The notes: generated by a model from the letters alone, not told the origin. 64,000 nt of DNA from an uncultured bacterium (GCA_947177425.1 CAMWUN010000008.1:1-64000); one strand, 5' to 3'; shown: positions 32,079 to 41,917, counted from the stretch's first letter. Translations and numbers: made by a program.

Positions 32079-32330
32079 ATGGTAGAAAAATGGCTGAAAT
32101 GGGAAAACGGAAAAGAGTGGGGAGAAATACAGTGCCCCATGCTGGATGATGAGTATGTAATGACATACTATCCCGAAGGAGTCCCCTGTTATTACTCATA
32201 CACAGCACCATTCATATGTGACGGCGATGTATGTTATTACAGATATGACCATGATGAAGGCTGGTGGGATGAAGATACGTTGTTCTGTATGGGAGAATAC
32301 GCAGAGGGCGTGATAATTAAATTTGGATGA
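32079..32330 (+). CDS. hypothetical aromatic-rich protein
   Basis: 83 residues, rich in Tyr and Trp (EGVPCYYSYTAPF, DHDEGWWDEDT). AGGAGA upstream. No domain recognised. Confidence 0.5.
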   Translation: MVEKWLKWENGKEWGEIQCPMLDDEYVMTYYPEGVPCYYSYTAPFICDGDVCYYRYDHDEGWWDEDTLFCMGEYAEGVIIKFG

Positions 32331-32351
32331 GTTGGAGGAAGGAGATACATA

Positions 32352-32729
32352 ATGAGCCAGGTAGTAGAAATAACCATAGATTTAACAAATCCGAACTGCA
32401 AGCCCCGTATAGAAGCTTTTGAGATAACCAAAATAGGGGAAAAGTATATTCACTGTGAAGGCAGGCGATTCTATATCCCCAACATGAACGAAGTAAAGTA
32501 CAGGGGCTTTTTAAGGTATACCTACCGCTACCAGACAGAGGAAACGGATTACAGGAAGATAATGGAGTCCAGGGAAACAAAGGAGGCATTGAAGGGAATC
32601 ATGGAATACCTTACAGGTGATTTGAAATGTTACCAGCGCAGGTTAGAGGGGCATATGGAGTACTGCCGCCGGAATTTATGGTGCCAGGAGGCAGCAGGCG
32701 TAAAATCAGATACGGAGGAAACAGCATGA
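32352..32729 (+). CDS. hypothetical phage protein
   Basis: 125 residues. Strand-rich N-terminus (VVEITIDLTNPNCKP), helical C-terminus. The end overlaps the ASCH gene start. Unknown function. Confidence 0.5.
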   Translation: MSQVVEITIDLTNPNCKPRIEAFEITKIGEKYIHCEGRRFYIPNMNEVKYRGFLRYTYRYQTEETDYRKIMESRETKEALKGIMEYLTGDLKCYQRRLEGHMEYCRRNLWCQEAAGVKSDTEETA

Positions 32730-33160
32730 AAGCACTGACCATATGGCAGCCGTGGTCCGGAACCGTGGCAGCAGGAATAAAACACAATGAGACGCGAAGC
32801 TGGTACACGAACTACAGAGGGCCGCTTGCCATCCACGCGGCAAAGCAGGCAATTCAGACAGGATGGTGCAGGTATACAAGTGATGAAGCGGCGGAAGTGA
32901 TTTGCAGGCGTATGGGACTGCCGGAGATATTCAACGGGCCGGAGATATTTCCATCGGGAGTGATTCTGGCCACAGCGAATCTGACTGACTGTATAAAAAT
33001 CACCCCGAAATATATATCCACCCTTCCCCAAGATGAAATTGCGCTGGGAGATTACACAATAGGAAGGTATGCATGGGTATTGGAAGATATAAAGAAACTG
33101 TCCCGGCCTGTTCCGGCAAAAGGCAGGCAGGGGCTTTGGAACTGGGAGGGAGAGTATTAG
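32726..33160 (+). CDS. ASCH domain protein
   Basis: 144 residues from ATG 32726. ASCH/PUA-like pattern: MKALTIWQPWSGTVAAGIK, NETRSW, GPLAIHAAK, FPSGVILATANL and a W-rich end GLWNWEG. ASCH proteins bind RNA or modified nucleosides; phage copies are common. Probably an accessory RNA-binding or nucleoside-processing role. Confidence 0.85.
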   Translation: MKALTIWQPWSGTVAAGIKHNETRSWYTNYRGPLAIHAAKQAIQTGWCRYTSDEAAEVICRRMGLPEIFNGPEIFPSGVILATANLTDCIKITPKYISTLPQDEIALGDYTIGRYAWVLEDIKKLSRPVPAKGRQGLWNWEGEY

Positions 33161-33194
33161 ATTGACTTTTACAGAAAGTGCAGGAGGGGGAAAA

Positions 33195-33623
33195 GTGAAT
33201 CAGGAAAAGAAGGCTATATCTGAAATCGAACTGAAAAAAGAATATCTTAAGGGCTATGAAAAAGCAGTCCGCCAGATGAAACGCAGTGAACTTAAAATAA
33301 AGGAAATACGCCTGAACAGGATATGCCCTTCTGTAATCAATGATGGAATGCCCCACGCTTCATCCCAGAATGATTTATCCAGTTATGCCGCACTGCTTGA
33401 GCAGGAAGAAAAGAGGTATATGAAATACAGGTACCAGCGGATAAAAAAGTGCAAAGAGATAACTGACCGGATAGAACGGCTTTCTGATGAAGATGAAAAA
33501 GATGTTTTGATGTATCGGTACATAAAACTGATGAAGTGGGAGGATATTTGTGTGGAAATAGGACATAGCTGGCAGCATACTCACAGAATTCATGCAAAGG
33601 CATTAAAAAATTTTAAGATGTGA
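33195..33623 (+). CDS. sigma-like late transcription regulator
   Basis: 142 residues from GTG 33195 (AGGAGGGGG upstream; an earlier TTG is less likely). The C-terminal half matches sigma region 4 / ArpU-type phage regulators: DVLMYRYIKLMKWEDICVEIG then HSWQHTHRIHAKALK. It sits directly before the packaging genes, the usual place of a late-gene activator. Confidence 0.75.
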   Translation: MNQEKKAISEIELKKEYLKGYEKAVRQMKRSELKIKEIRLNRICPSVINDGMPHASSQNDLSSYAALLEQEEKRYMKYRYQRIKKCKEITDRIERLSDEDEKDVLMYRYIKLMKWEDICVEIGHSWQHTHRIHAKALKNFKM

Positions 33624-33688
33624 TAGAATGTGACTGTATAGCTATGGTATGGTGTAGATGCAGAAAAATCCCCCAATACATTTTTATA

Positions 33689-33722
33689 AATATCCAGTCA
33701 TTTTTGTGGCTGGGTATTTTTG
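33689..33722 (+). terminator. terminator between regulator and cargo gene
   Basis: A 12-bp stem with G-U pairs (33689-33700 with 33707-33718), TTTTTG loop and TTTT. Confidence 0.6.
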
Positions 33723-33725
33723 TAT

Positions 33726-33737
33726 TACCTATAGGTA
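33726..33737. promoter_or_regulatory. 12-bp palindrome upstream of the DUF2806 gene
   Basis: TACCTATAGGTA, a perfect dyad between the terminator and the cargo gene; a TACAAT -10-like box follows at 33762-33767. Possibly an operator. Confidence 0.35.
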
Positions 33738-33796
33738 TGTAGTAAATTGTTATATTTTGGTTTACAATAAAGAAAAACGAATTTGGGGGAACTATT

Positions 33797-34729
33797 GTGG
33801 AAAATTTTAATTTACTTCCTAAAGAGGCATTTGAATCAATGGCGAGTATTGTAAATAATCTATTAGAAAAGATATCTTTAGCAACTGGCTACATAATTAC
33901 ACCAAAAGGTAAAAAGAAAGATATGGAGGAGGCTGTATCATTTTTCATTAGCGAGATAAAGAATAACGATTCAATGTCAGATTTAGCAAAAGCAGCATGT
34001 ATAAGTAATGCACGAAGAATGATTAGAGAATATTTTAATCAATATGATATATTGTGTATTGCAATGGATAATTTGGATGAAACTGCTAATCCTGATTCAA
34101 TAAATGATGATTGGTTGATTGATTTTTTGGAAAAAGCTGGTTGTGTAAATGATAAGGATATAAAGCTTATTTTTGGGAAAATATTAGCTGATGCATGTAA
34201 TAATGGGGCTACAAAGAACTCGAAATCATTGATGCATAAGCTATATTTAATGGATGGAGAAATTGCAAAAGCATTACAAAGATTAAAACGATATGTAGTA
34301 CAGTTAGAAGCAATTGATTTTGATGGAAATAAAGTAGATGAGGATTATAATATATTATTTTTTAATAATTATAGTGGATGGGATGAAAAATATTCTCAGG
34401 AGGACTTAGAATTAATTGAGCTTGAGGCGTTAGGTATTATAAAAAATAAAACTTATTCAATAGGATTTATAAGTGAAGATAATAGTGATGGACCAAAGAG
34501 CATTAAAGAGATCAAGGTCTTTTATAAAGATAGTTATATATCAATAACGGGGGATAAGAAAGGTAATTTCGATAATTTAAGTTCTACTATACTTTTAGAA
34601 GCTGGAACAGTTTGTTTAACGAGAGATGGTAGATTTTTAATGAGAATTATTGAGGATACCGAATATTCAGAAGAATATTTGGATGATGTTAAATGTGTAT
34701 TTAAAGCAATGGGATATAAAATTCAGTAA
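33797..34729 (+). CDS. DUF2806-like protein, AT-rich cargo gene
   Basis: 310 residues from GTG 33797 (GGGGG upstream). The middle, DDWLIDFLEKAGCVNDKDIKLIFGKILAD, then NSKSLMHKLYLMDGEIAKAL, fits DUF2806. The gene is much richer in A and T than both neighbours, has a terminator before it, and lies between the late regulator and small terminase, a common position for lysogenic-conversion or exclusion genes. The function is unknown; phage exclusion is inference. Confidence 0.65.
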   Translation: MENFNLLPKEAFESMASIVNNLLEKISLATGYIITPKGKKKDMEEAVSFFISEIKNNDSMSDLAKAACISNARRMIREYFNQYDILCIAMDNLDETANPDSINDDWLIDFLEKAGCVNDKDIKLIFGKILADACNNGATKNSKSLMHKLYLMDGEIAKALQRLKRYVVQLEAIDFDGNKVDEDYNILFFNNYSGWDEKYSQEDLELIELEALGIIKNKTYSIGFISEDNSDGPKSIKEIKVFYKDSYISITGDKKGNFDNLSSTILLEAGTVCLTRDGRFLMRIIEDTEYSEEYLDDVKCVFKAMGYKIQ

Positions 34730-34784
34730 ATATAAGTGAGGATGTGATATTTTTCCCAAAACAAACGAATGAGAGGTGGTGAGT

Positions 34785-35594
34785 GTGCCGCGAAAGCCGG
34801 ATGAAAAAATAGAGCAGGCAAGGGACTTATACCTTAATGGTTCAAAATTAATTGAGATAGCCAATGATTTAGGAATTCCGGAAGGGACTGTGCGAAGCTG
34901 GAAAAACAGATATAAATGGGATGGGGATTCTAATGCAACGTTGCAAAAAAATAAATGCAACGTTGCGATAGAAAAAAAGAAGAAAAGTAAAGCTGTTGAA
35001 GAGGTAACGGATGAAGTTTTGGAAAATTCCGGTTTGACCGCAAAACAACAGCTTTTTTGCATATATTATGTCAATTCATATAACGCAACAACATCATATC
35101 AAAAAGCGTATGAATGCAAACGCGAAACAGCAATGGTGAACGGCTCAAAGATGCTAAGAAATACTAAGGTCAGAGAAGAGATTGAAAAGCTTAAAAAAGA
35201 AAAGTGTGAATATGTCTTATTTGATAAAGAAGACATATTCCAGTGGCATCTGAACATAGCGACTGCAAGCATAACAGATTTTGTATCCTTTGGCAGGGAA
35301 AAGGTCCAGCTCACCAATATGTTTGGCCCTGTTGTGGACAAGGAAACAAAAGAGCCTGTTATGAAGGAAGTAAATTATGTGAAATTTAAAGAGTCGGACG
35401 ATGTAGACGGCAGACTGATTAAAAAAGTGAAGATGGGAAAAGACGGGGCAAGCATTGAATTATACGATGCATATAAATCAATGGAATGGCTTAGCAGGAA
35501 TATGGATTCGGGAACAGAAAGGCAGCAGAGCATAGCGAGCCAGATTATTGAAGCATACGGGAAAAGGAAGGATGGCGAGCCGGATGACGGGTGA
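34785..35594 (+). CDS. terS: terminase small subunit
   Basis: 269 residues from GTG 34785 with GAGAGGTGG upstream. N-terminal HTH (YLNGSKLIEIANDLGIPEGTVRSW), then the Terminase_2 domain: LTAKQQLFCIYYV, YNATTSYQKAY, GSKMLRNTKVREEI. It binds the packaging start site. The extra N-terminal HTH domain is typical of PBSX-like TerS. Ends inside the TerL start region. Confidence 0.9.
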   Translation: MPRKPDEKIEQARDLYLNGSKLIEIANDLGIPEGTVRSWKNRYKWDGDSNATLQKNKCNVAIEKKKKSKAVEEVTDEVLENSGLTAKQQLFCIYYVNSYNATTSYQKAYECKRETAMVNGSKMLRNTKVREEIEKLKKEKCEYVLFDKEDIFQWHLNIATASITDFVSFGREKVQLTNMFGPVVDKETKEPVMKEVNYVKFKESDDVDGRLIKKVKMGKDGASIELYDAYKSMEWLSRNMDSGTERQQSIASQIIEAYGKRKDGEPDDG

Positions 35595-37011
35595 AGAAAT
35601 ATTATTTTATGCAAAGAAGCCTGTCTATTTCGTTGAAGATATCTTGAGGGCGAAGCCGGACGATAACCAGAAAGCGATTTTAAGGAGTGTGGCAGAAGAG
35701 CCAATGACAAGTGTACGGTCAGGGCACGGCATAGGAAAAAGTGCAGTGGAAAGCTGGACGCTGCTATGGTTTTTGCTTACAAGACCTTTTCCGAAAATAC
35801 CATGCACAGCACCGACACAACATCAACTTTTTGATATTCTCTGGGCGGAGACGCATAAATGGATGAGGAATAATCCGCAGATTGAAAAAGAGATTACATG
35901 GACAAAGGAAAAGATATACATGAACGGGTACCCGGAGGAATGGTTTGCAGTGGCACGGACGGCAACTATTCCTGATGCGTTGCAGGGATTTCATGCAGAA
36001 CACCTTTTATATATAATAGACGAAGCATCCGGCGTCAAGGATGTTGTATTTGAGCCTGTACTTGGTGCAATGACTACAGAAAATACCAAGCTGCTGATGT
36101 GTGGGAATCCGACTAAAATAACAGGATTCTTTTACGACAGCCATCATAAAAACAGGGAACAGTACAGGGCACTTCATGTAGACGGAAGGAACAGCATCAG
36201 GGTAGACCATGCTTTTGTTCATAAAATCGTGGACATGTATGGAGAAGATTCAGACGTATTCAGGGTAAGGGTGGCCGGGGAATTTCCCAAAGCCATGCCG
36301 GACAGTTTTATATGGCTGCACTGGTGCGAAAAAGCGGCAAAGACTGAAATTGATATAGATGCAATAGATAGAGTAGGGATAGGTGTTGACGTGGCCAGAT
36401 ACGGGGACGATAGTTCCGTGCTGTACCCGACTATCAATCAGTGTAAGTCAGAGCAGTATGAGGAATATTTCCATAATGACACAATGGAGATTGCCGGCAG
36501 ATGCGTGATGATGATAAAGAAATACGCAAGGAAATATCTCCGCGCGAGGATAGAAATAAAGATAGACTGTGACGGGCTGGGAGTAGGCGTCTATGATAAA
36601 TTAAAACAGGATCATGACCGGATTGTAGATGAGATAATGCAGGAAAGAAAGGACAACGCCGGGCCGGATGAAGATATCCCGCAATTTGCCCTGGAAATAA
36701 TGGAATGTCATTTTGGAGGAGCCGGAGGAAAAATTGACAGTGATGACCCCGTTGAGATGGAGAACAGCACCGGACTTATGTGGGGAACTGTGCGGGAGAA
36801 ATTAAGAAAGGGAGAACTGTCCATCTGCAACAGCGATAAGCTGATAAGCCAGCTAAGTACAAGGAAATACATGGTTACCGGCGATGGTAAAATTGTATTG
36901 GAAAAAAAGGAATCAATGAAAAAGAGAGGGTTGAAATCCCCGGATATTGCCGATGCCCTCGCCTTGTCATTGTACAGGCCAAAGAGAGACAGCTATGAAT
37001 TGGAGTTTTGA
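35572..37011 (+). CDS. terL: terminase large subunit
   Basis: 479 residues from ATG 35572 (ATG 35584 is equally possible). ATPase: Walker A SGHGIGKS, Walker B LLYIIDEAS, coupling motif CGNPT. Nuclease: VDVARYGDD, CDGLGVG, SPDIADALALS. It cuts and pumps DNA into the prohead. Overlaps TerS by 23 bp. Confidence 0.93.
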   Translation: MASRMTGEEILFYAKKPVYFVEDILRAKPDDNQKAILRSVAEEPMTSVRSGHGIGKSAVESWTLLWFLLTRPFPKIPCTAPTQHQLFDILWAETHKWMRNNPQIEKEITWTKEKIYMNGYPEEWFAVARTATIPDALQGFHAEHLLYIIDEASGVKDVVFEPVLGAMTTENTKLLMCGNPTKITGFFYDSHHKNREQYRALHVDGRNSIRVDHAFVHKIVDMYGEDSDVFRVRVAGEFPKAMPDSFIWLHWCEKAAKTEIDIDAIDRVGIGVDVARYGDDSSVLYPTINQCKSEQYEEYFHNDTMEIAGRCVMMIKKYARKYLRARIEIKIDCDGLGVGVYDKLKQDHDRIVDEIMQERKDNAGPDEDIPQFALEIMECHFGGAGGKIDSDDPVEMENSTGLMWGTVREKLRKGELSICNSDKLISQLSTRKYMVTGDGKIVLEKKESMKKRGLKSPDIADALALSLYRPKRDSYELEF

Positions 37012-37013
37012 GT

Positions 37014-39116
37014 ATGGGATTCTTTAATATTTTTAGAACGGGACAGTACATAGGGAAAAGAGATAATAAAATCATACCGAGATGGTCCATACCTCCAGAA
37101 AGAAATTCGGCGGAATGGATGGCAGAATTTGGAAAAAATCCCCGTCTGGCCGTAGTTAATAAGATAGCTTCGGACTTATCATATTTGGATGGGAAGTTGT
37201 ATGAGATTGATGAGCATGGGGAAGAGAGGGAGATAAAAAAGCACCCCTTCCTTGATTTCTGGGAATGCCCCAATCCATTATTTGAGTTTACATCCAATGC
37301 CATATGGAAGCTGCAGGAAATCTACCTTCTGCTGAAAGGTGAGGGGTATTTTATTATTGAACGGAGGATAGATGGAACGCCGGCAGAACTATGGCCGGTT
37401 CCACCCCATTGGGTAATGGAGACGCCTTACCTAAATAATCCGTTCTACAAGGTGGCACTTTCCAATGGAAACTTTATGCAGGTATCCGTGGATGATATGT
37501 TTGTCATGAAGAACCTGAACCCTTCCGATCCTTTCCGGCGCGGGCTGGGACAGGCGGAGTCAATCGCGGATGAAATAGAGATTGATGAATACGCGGCGAA
37601 ATTCCAGAAGAAATTTTTTTATAACGATGCAACCCCGTCTCTGCTTGTGGGAATGCCGGGTTCCCAGCCAGAAGAAAGAACACGCTTTCTGGAAATGTGG
37701 AAAAATAAATTTATGGGTGTTAATAACAGCCATAAGGTGGCAGCAGTTGGGGCGGAAGTGACGGTAAACAAGCTTGCCGACAATATGAAAGACCTTGATA
37801 TGATAAATGGCAGACTGTTCATCCGTGACGGGGTGCTGGAACACTTTGGGGTACCAAGGGAGATTATGGGAATCACAGAGAACAGCAACCGGGCAACCGC
37901 AGAAGCATCACAATATATTTACGCAAAGAACGTGCTGACTCCCAGAATAACAGACAGGGAAAAAGCAGTCAACAGACAGCTCCTTCCCTATTTCGGCCGC
38001 AATTTGATATGGAGGTTTGATGATATCATCCCCCATGACAAAGAACATGAAAAGGCGGTGGCGATGGAAGGCTGGAATGCCGGACTGCTGACCAAGGATG
38101 AGGCAAGGGAAAAATTAAGCATGCCAGAGGCCGACAGAGGGAAAATATTTAAAGTACAGTATACGGATGTATATGTGGATGCCGATGCAGATTTAACCCG
38201 GCTGACCAGCCTTTCCGAAACAGACAGCAGCTACGAAACAGAAGAAAATGCCGATAGGGAAATAGAAATATGTGATGAGCAGAAAAACATGCGGCTGGCG
38301 GAAGAAATTGAAAAAAAACAGACAGCGGCAGCAGGCCATACAATAGAGCGGATGCGCATAGAACAGGGAAGGAAGTTCGAGTCTGCCACAATGCGGTACT
38401 TTAATAATCAGGCAAAACAGTTAAAGAAATCGCTGGGAGGTTCAGGCAAAGCAGAAAATGATATATGGAAATCCCTGCACATGACGGAAGAAGAGTTTAA
38501 CGCCCTTCCGGAGGACGAAAAGAACAGGCTGACGGAAGAATTTGTAAACGGCCTGCTTGATTGGGATAAAGAAACGGATATCTTGGAAAATATATTTACA
38601 CCCTTATGGATTGAGACATACAGCAAGGGAGCCGAGGGGACAAAGACCGTATACAGGCTGAACCAGATTGACCAGCCGAAACTGGTCGATACGGCACGCT
38701 TAAAGGGCGGCAATAGGATTGTAGGCATTACCAAGACCACAAGGGAGAATATCCGGGCCATTATTGTAGATGGACTGGAAACAGGAAAAGGCAGGAATGA
38801 ACTCACAGAATCCATAATGAAAGCAATGAATACAAGCAGTGCAAGAGCCAGAACCATAGCAGCACAGGAGTGTAATATAAGCCTTTTGGCCGGGAATTTC
38901 GACATGGCAAAAAAGGGAGGATTTTCCCGTAAGACATGGCACGTGACAAATCCGGCAAAAGCAAGAGATACACACAGGGCGTTAAATGGAAAGACAGTGG
39001 GAATTGATGAGCCATTTGTAACAACGAAAGGAAACCGGCTGATGGCTCCGTGTGACCCCGACTGCAATGTGGCGGAGGAAACCGTAAACTGCCATTGCTA
39101 TTTAACATATTCATAA
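37014..39116 (+). CDS. portal protein fused to MuF/SPP1 gp7-like head morphogenesis domain
   Basis: 700 residues. Residues 1-420 are an HK97-type portal (HPFLDFWECPNP, GEGYFIIERR, RGLGQAESIADEI, VPREIMGITENSN). A linker leads to a C-terminal MuF domain (about 585-700) with SARARTIAAQECN, WHVTNPAKARDTHRALNG and a NCHCYLTYS end. In many phages these are two genes; here one open frame covers both. The portal ring sits at the head vertex; the MuF part would be carried inside the capsid. Confidence 0.88.
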   Translation: MGFFNIFRTGQYIGKRDNKIIPRWSIPPERNSAEWMAEFGKNPRLAVVNKIASDLSYLDGKLYEIDEHGEEREIKKHPFLDFWECPNPLFEFTSNAIWKLQEIYLLLKGEGYFIIERRIDGTPAELWPVPPHWVMETPYLNNPFYKVALSNGNFMQVSVDDMFVMKNLNPSDPFRRGLGQAESIADEIEIDEYAAKFQKKFFYNDATPSLLVGMPGSQPEERTRFLEMWKNKFMGVNNSHKVAAVGAEVTVNKLADNMKDLDMINGRLFIRDGVLEHFGVPREIMGITENSNRATAEASQYIYAKNVLTPRITDREKAVNRQLLPYFGRNLIWRFDDIIPHDKEHEKAVAMEGWNAGLLTKDEAREKLSMPEADRGKIFKVQYTDVYVDADADLTRLTSLSETDSSYETEENADREIEICDEQKNMRLAEEIEKKQTAAAGHTIERMRIEQGRKFESATMRYFNNQAKQLKKSLGGSGKAENDIWKSLHMTEEEFNALPEDEKNRLTEEFVNGLLDWDKETDILENIFTPLWIETYSKGAEGTKTVYRLNQIDQPKLVDTARLKGGNRIVGITKTTRENIRAIIVDGLETGKGRNELTESIMKAMNTSSARARTIAAQECNISLLAGNFDMAKKGGFSRKTWHVTNPAKARDTHRALNGKTVGIDEPFVTTKGNRLMAPCDPDCNVAEETVNCHCYLTYS

Positions 39117-39220
39117 AAGAGTGTTTCAAGAGATTGCCACATGTGTATTATTGTTATGAAAAAGAACGCTTGGAAACAGGCGTTCTTTTTATATATAAAA
39201 AACAGGGAAAGGAGAAGGGA

Positions 39221-39862
39221 ATGAAAAGCAAGGCGTTAAAGACAATCCAGTTTAAAACGGAAGCTTTTAATGAGGAAGAGGGTATTTTTTCAGGATACGG
39301 TGCCGTGTTCGGGAATGTGGATTCGGGCGGGGATATCATCGAGCATGGAGCTTTCACCAAGACCCTGGCAAAGGGCTGGGAGCGGGTGAAAATACTTGCA
39401 CTGCATAATGATGGAATCCTGCCGATAGGCAGACCGATAGAACTTAGGGAAGATGAGAACGGACTGTATTTAAAAGCGAAGATATCCGACACGGCCACCG
39501 GGCGAGATGTAAAGACTCTGATTAAAGACGGGGTTCTAAGTGAACTGTCGATTGGATATGAGCCGGTGGTGTTTGAGTTTGACCAGAATCAGATAAGACA
39601 CTTAAAAGAGTTGGAACTGTTCGAGGTTTCTGTTGTTACATGGGCAATGAATGAACAGGCCCTGATAACGGACTATAAATCGCTGGACAAAAAAGCCGCA
39701 GAAATCAAAGAAGCGGCAGACAGGCTTGACAGGTCTTTAAAACTTGCGGCTGCTGGGCTGGCTGCGGCAGCAGGGAAAAAGAAGAAAAGTACTGCAAAAC
39801 ATAAAAACATTTTTGTGCCTAAAAGCAAAAAATCAAGAGAAATTGTAATTATCAGGAGGTAG
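39221..39862 (+). CDS. HK97-type prohead protease
   Basis: 213 residues from ATG 39221 (AAGGAGAAGG upstream). Family landmarks: FSGYGAVFGNVDSGGDII, ILALHND with the catalytic His, GVLSELSIGY with the Ser, and ELELFEVSVVT. Cleaves the capsid scaffold during maturation. The Lys-rich tail is low complexity. There is a 100-bp gap to the portal gene without features. Confidence 0.93.
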   Translation: MKSKALKTIQFKTEAFNEEEGIFSGYGAVFGNVDSGGDIIEHGAFTKTLAKGWERVKILALHNDGILPIGRPIELREDENGLYLKAKISDTATGRDVKTLIKDGVLSELSIGYEPVVFEFDQNQIRHLKELELFEVSVVTWAMNEQALITDYKSLDKKAAEIKEAADRLDRSLKLAAAGLAAAAGKKKKSTAKHKNIFVPKSKKSREIVIIRR

Positions 39863-39864
39863 AC

Positions 39865-41514
39865 ATGAAGTATATCACTTACAGAAAGAAAATGGCAAAA
39901 CAGAGAAAAGACTCAATGAGGACTACAGAGGATGACCTCAAGGGAATGATTAAGGCAGCAGTCAAGGAGGCTCTTGAAGAAGGGGAAGACAAGGACGATT
40001 CGGTGGAAGAAGACATTGTCCTGGATGACATTTCAGCGGTTGTGTCGGATGCCATCGAGGCGGTGAACGAAAAGCGGAAGTCCGCCAAGGAAGACCCCAT
40101 CGGGGAAGACATTGCAGAGGAAATCATCACAGCAATTTCCGAAGCGAAGTCGGACAGCGAAGAAAATGAAGAAAAGGACGAAGAAGTACTGGACGTTGCC
40201 GATGCCATTGCACAGGCGGTAGAAGCCGTGAACGAAAAGCGGAAATCCAGAAAAGAAGACCCTATTGGGGAAGCTGATACGGAAGAGATCTTAAGTGCCG
40301 TCACAAGCCTTATTGATGAGGCTGTAGAAGGGGAAAAGGGAAGGAAGTCCGGCAGTGTGAAGAGACAGACCAAATCTTACGGGGCATCCCACAGCAGTCC
40401 GGTACAGAGAAAATACAGCAGCATATATATGGCAGGTAGAAGTATGTCAAAGAAAAAAGATAAGAAAGAAGTACCTGCGCCTGTTCTTATGGCAAGGGCA
40501 ATCAAATGTATGGATATTTGGGGAAATGGGGATCCGGAAAAGGCGTCATATTTTGCCAGGACTAAATATGGTGATGATGAAATGTCAAGGGAATTTAAGG
40601 CTCTTTCCGCAACGATAGGAAGCGAAGGAGGCTATCTGATTCCCGAAGTGTATGCAGACCAGATTATTGAACTGCTGTACCCTAAGACAGTCATTTTTGA
40701 ATTAGGCGCACAGAAGGTACCGCTTGCAAACGGAAACCTTAATATTCCCAAAATGACGGCAGGTTCAAGAGCAATGTGGGGCGGTGAAAAGCGTAAGATA
40801 GGAGCGACCAGTCCGGCCTTTGGAAACATCAGACTTTCAGCAAAAAGGCTGCAGGCCATCATCCCCCAGACAAGAGAACTTCTTATGTCGGCCAATTATT
40901 CATCAGACCAGCTTTTTGCCAATGACCTTATGAGACGTATGCAGCTTGGCCTGGACTATGGTGCGTTTTACGGAAAAGGCGGGGAGTTTGAACCCCTCGG
41001 GCTGATGAACAACAAAAACATAGAAGTGATGGACGCAAGAAAACAGGAGAAAGAGATTGCAGATGAAAATGGGTCTGTCACCCCTGACCTGCTTGTGTAT
41101 GTACGTTCCAAGGCATTCATGAAAAATATTGACGATTCTTCGGCCGGATGGGTGATGAACAGCATGCTGGAAGGAATCTTCATGAACATGAAAACATCGA
41201 CAGGCACGTATCTTTACAGGGATGAAATGATTTCCGGCAAACTGCTGGGATTCCCGTATAAAATTTCAAACCAGATTGCAGTGAAAGACAAAATGACAGA
41301 CCTGGTATTTGGGAACTGGAGCGACATGCTCGTGGGGGATCAGATGGGACTTGAAACCTATACAACCCTTGATGGCTCCTGGACTGATGAAAACGGTGTG
41401 AGCCATAACGCATTTGATGAAAACATGGCAGCCACCAGGGCAACCATGTATGATGATATCGGGGTCAGGCATGAGGAATCCTTCCTGCGGGTAAGCAATA
41501 TAAAAGTAGAGTAA
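39865..41514 (+). CDS. HK97-fold major capsid protein with repeated scaffold region
   Basis: 549 residues, longer than the usual 300-420 because of a roughly 200-residue N-terminal acidic scaffold (delta) region. Within it a block with EAVNEKRKS and KEDPIGE occurs twice, at about 65-81 and 120-135. The capsid core begins near residue 205 (AIKCMDIWGNGDPEKA, SATIGSEGGYLIP, MWGGE, ANGNLNIPKM). The protease just upstream should remove the scaffold. Confidence 0.92.
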   Translation: MKYITYRKKMAKQRKDSMRTTEDDLKGMIKAAVKEALEEGEDKDDSVEEDIVLDDISAVVSDAIEAVNEKRKSAKEDPIGEDIAEEIITAISEAKSDSEENEEKDEEVLDVADAIAQAVEAVNEKRKSRKEDPIGEADTEEILSAVTSLIDEAVEGEKGRKSGSVKRQTKSYGASHSSPVQRKYSSIYMAGRSMSKKKDKKEVPAPVLMARAIKCMDIWGNGDPEKASYFARTKYGDDEMSREFKALSATIGSEGGYLIPEVYADQIIELLYPKTVIFELGAQKVPLANGNLNIPKMTAGSRAMWGGEKRKIGATSPAFGNIRLSAKRLQAIIPQTRELLMSANYSSDQLFANDLMRRMQLGLDYGAFYGKGGEFEPLGLMNNKNIEVMDARKQEKEIADENGSVTPDLLVYVRSKAFMKNIDDSSAGWVMNSMLEGIFMNMKTSTGTYLYRDEMISGKLLGFPYKISNQIAVKDKMTDLVFGNWSDMLVGDQMGLETYTTLDGSWTDENGVSHNAFDENMAATRATMYDDIGVRHEESFLRVSNIKVE

Positions 41515-41527
41515 TGGAGGGGTATTT

Positions 41528-41917
41528 ATGAGAAGAGCATTATTAGAAAACAACAGGGTAATAATCAATCCGGGTATCGTTGACAGGCACATGTTCCTGT
41601 CAGCAATATTTGCCATAAAGGCGGCAGAGGAGACTGCAGAGGAAACGGCTGTCGGGATTAAATTTGAACACTGTGACACAGAGGACGGAGAGTTTGAAGT
41701 GGTTACAGATACAGAACTTTGCCTTGACGCCAGAATTGATCCTAAGACAGGAACGCTGCCAGATATTGCAGTAAAAGGCGGTGAGGACGTCAATATTGAT
41801 TTAGACCTTATCGGATGCAAACGGTTTATAAAGATAACGGTTTCTATTGACGGTACTGACAGTTCATCAGTACAGACAGCAATAGTGCTGGGAGACAGCA
41901 GCGAAGTTCCGGTATAG
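41528..41917 (+). CDS. putative head decoration or structural protein
   Basis: 129 residues, beta-rich and acidic, immediately after the capsid gene (GGAGGGG site). The VDIDLDLIGCKRFIKITVSID-like stretch near the end resembles small capsid-associated proteins. No specific family; the role is inferred from position. Confidence 0.5.
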   Translation: MRRALLENNRVIINPGIVDRHMFLSAIFAIKAAEETAEETAVGIKFEHCDTEDGEFEVVTDTELCLDARIDPKTGTLPDIAVKGGEDVNIDLDLIGCKRFIKITVSIDGTDSSSVQTAIVLGDSSEVPV

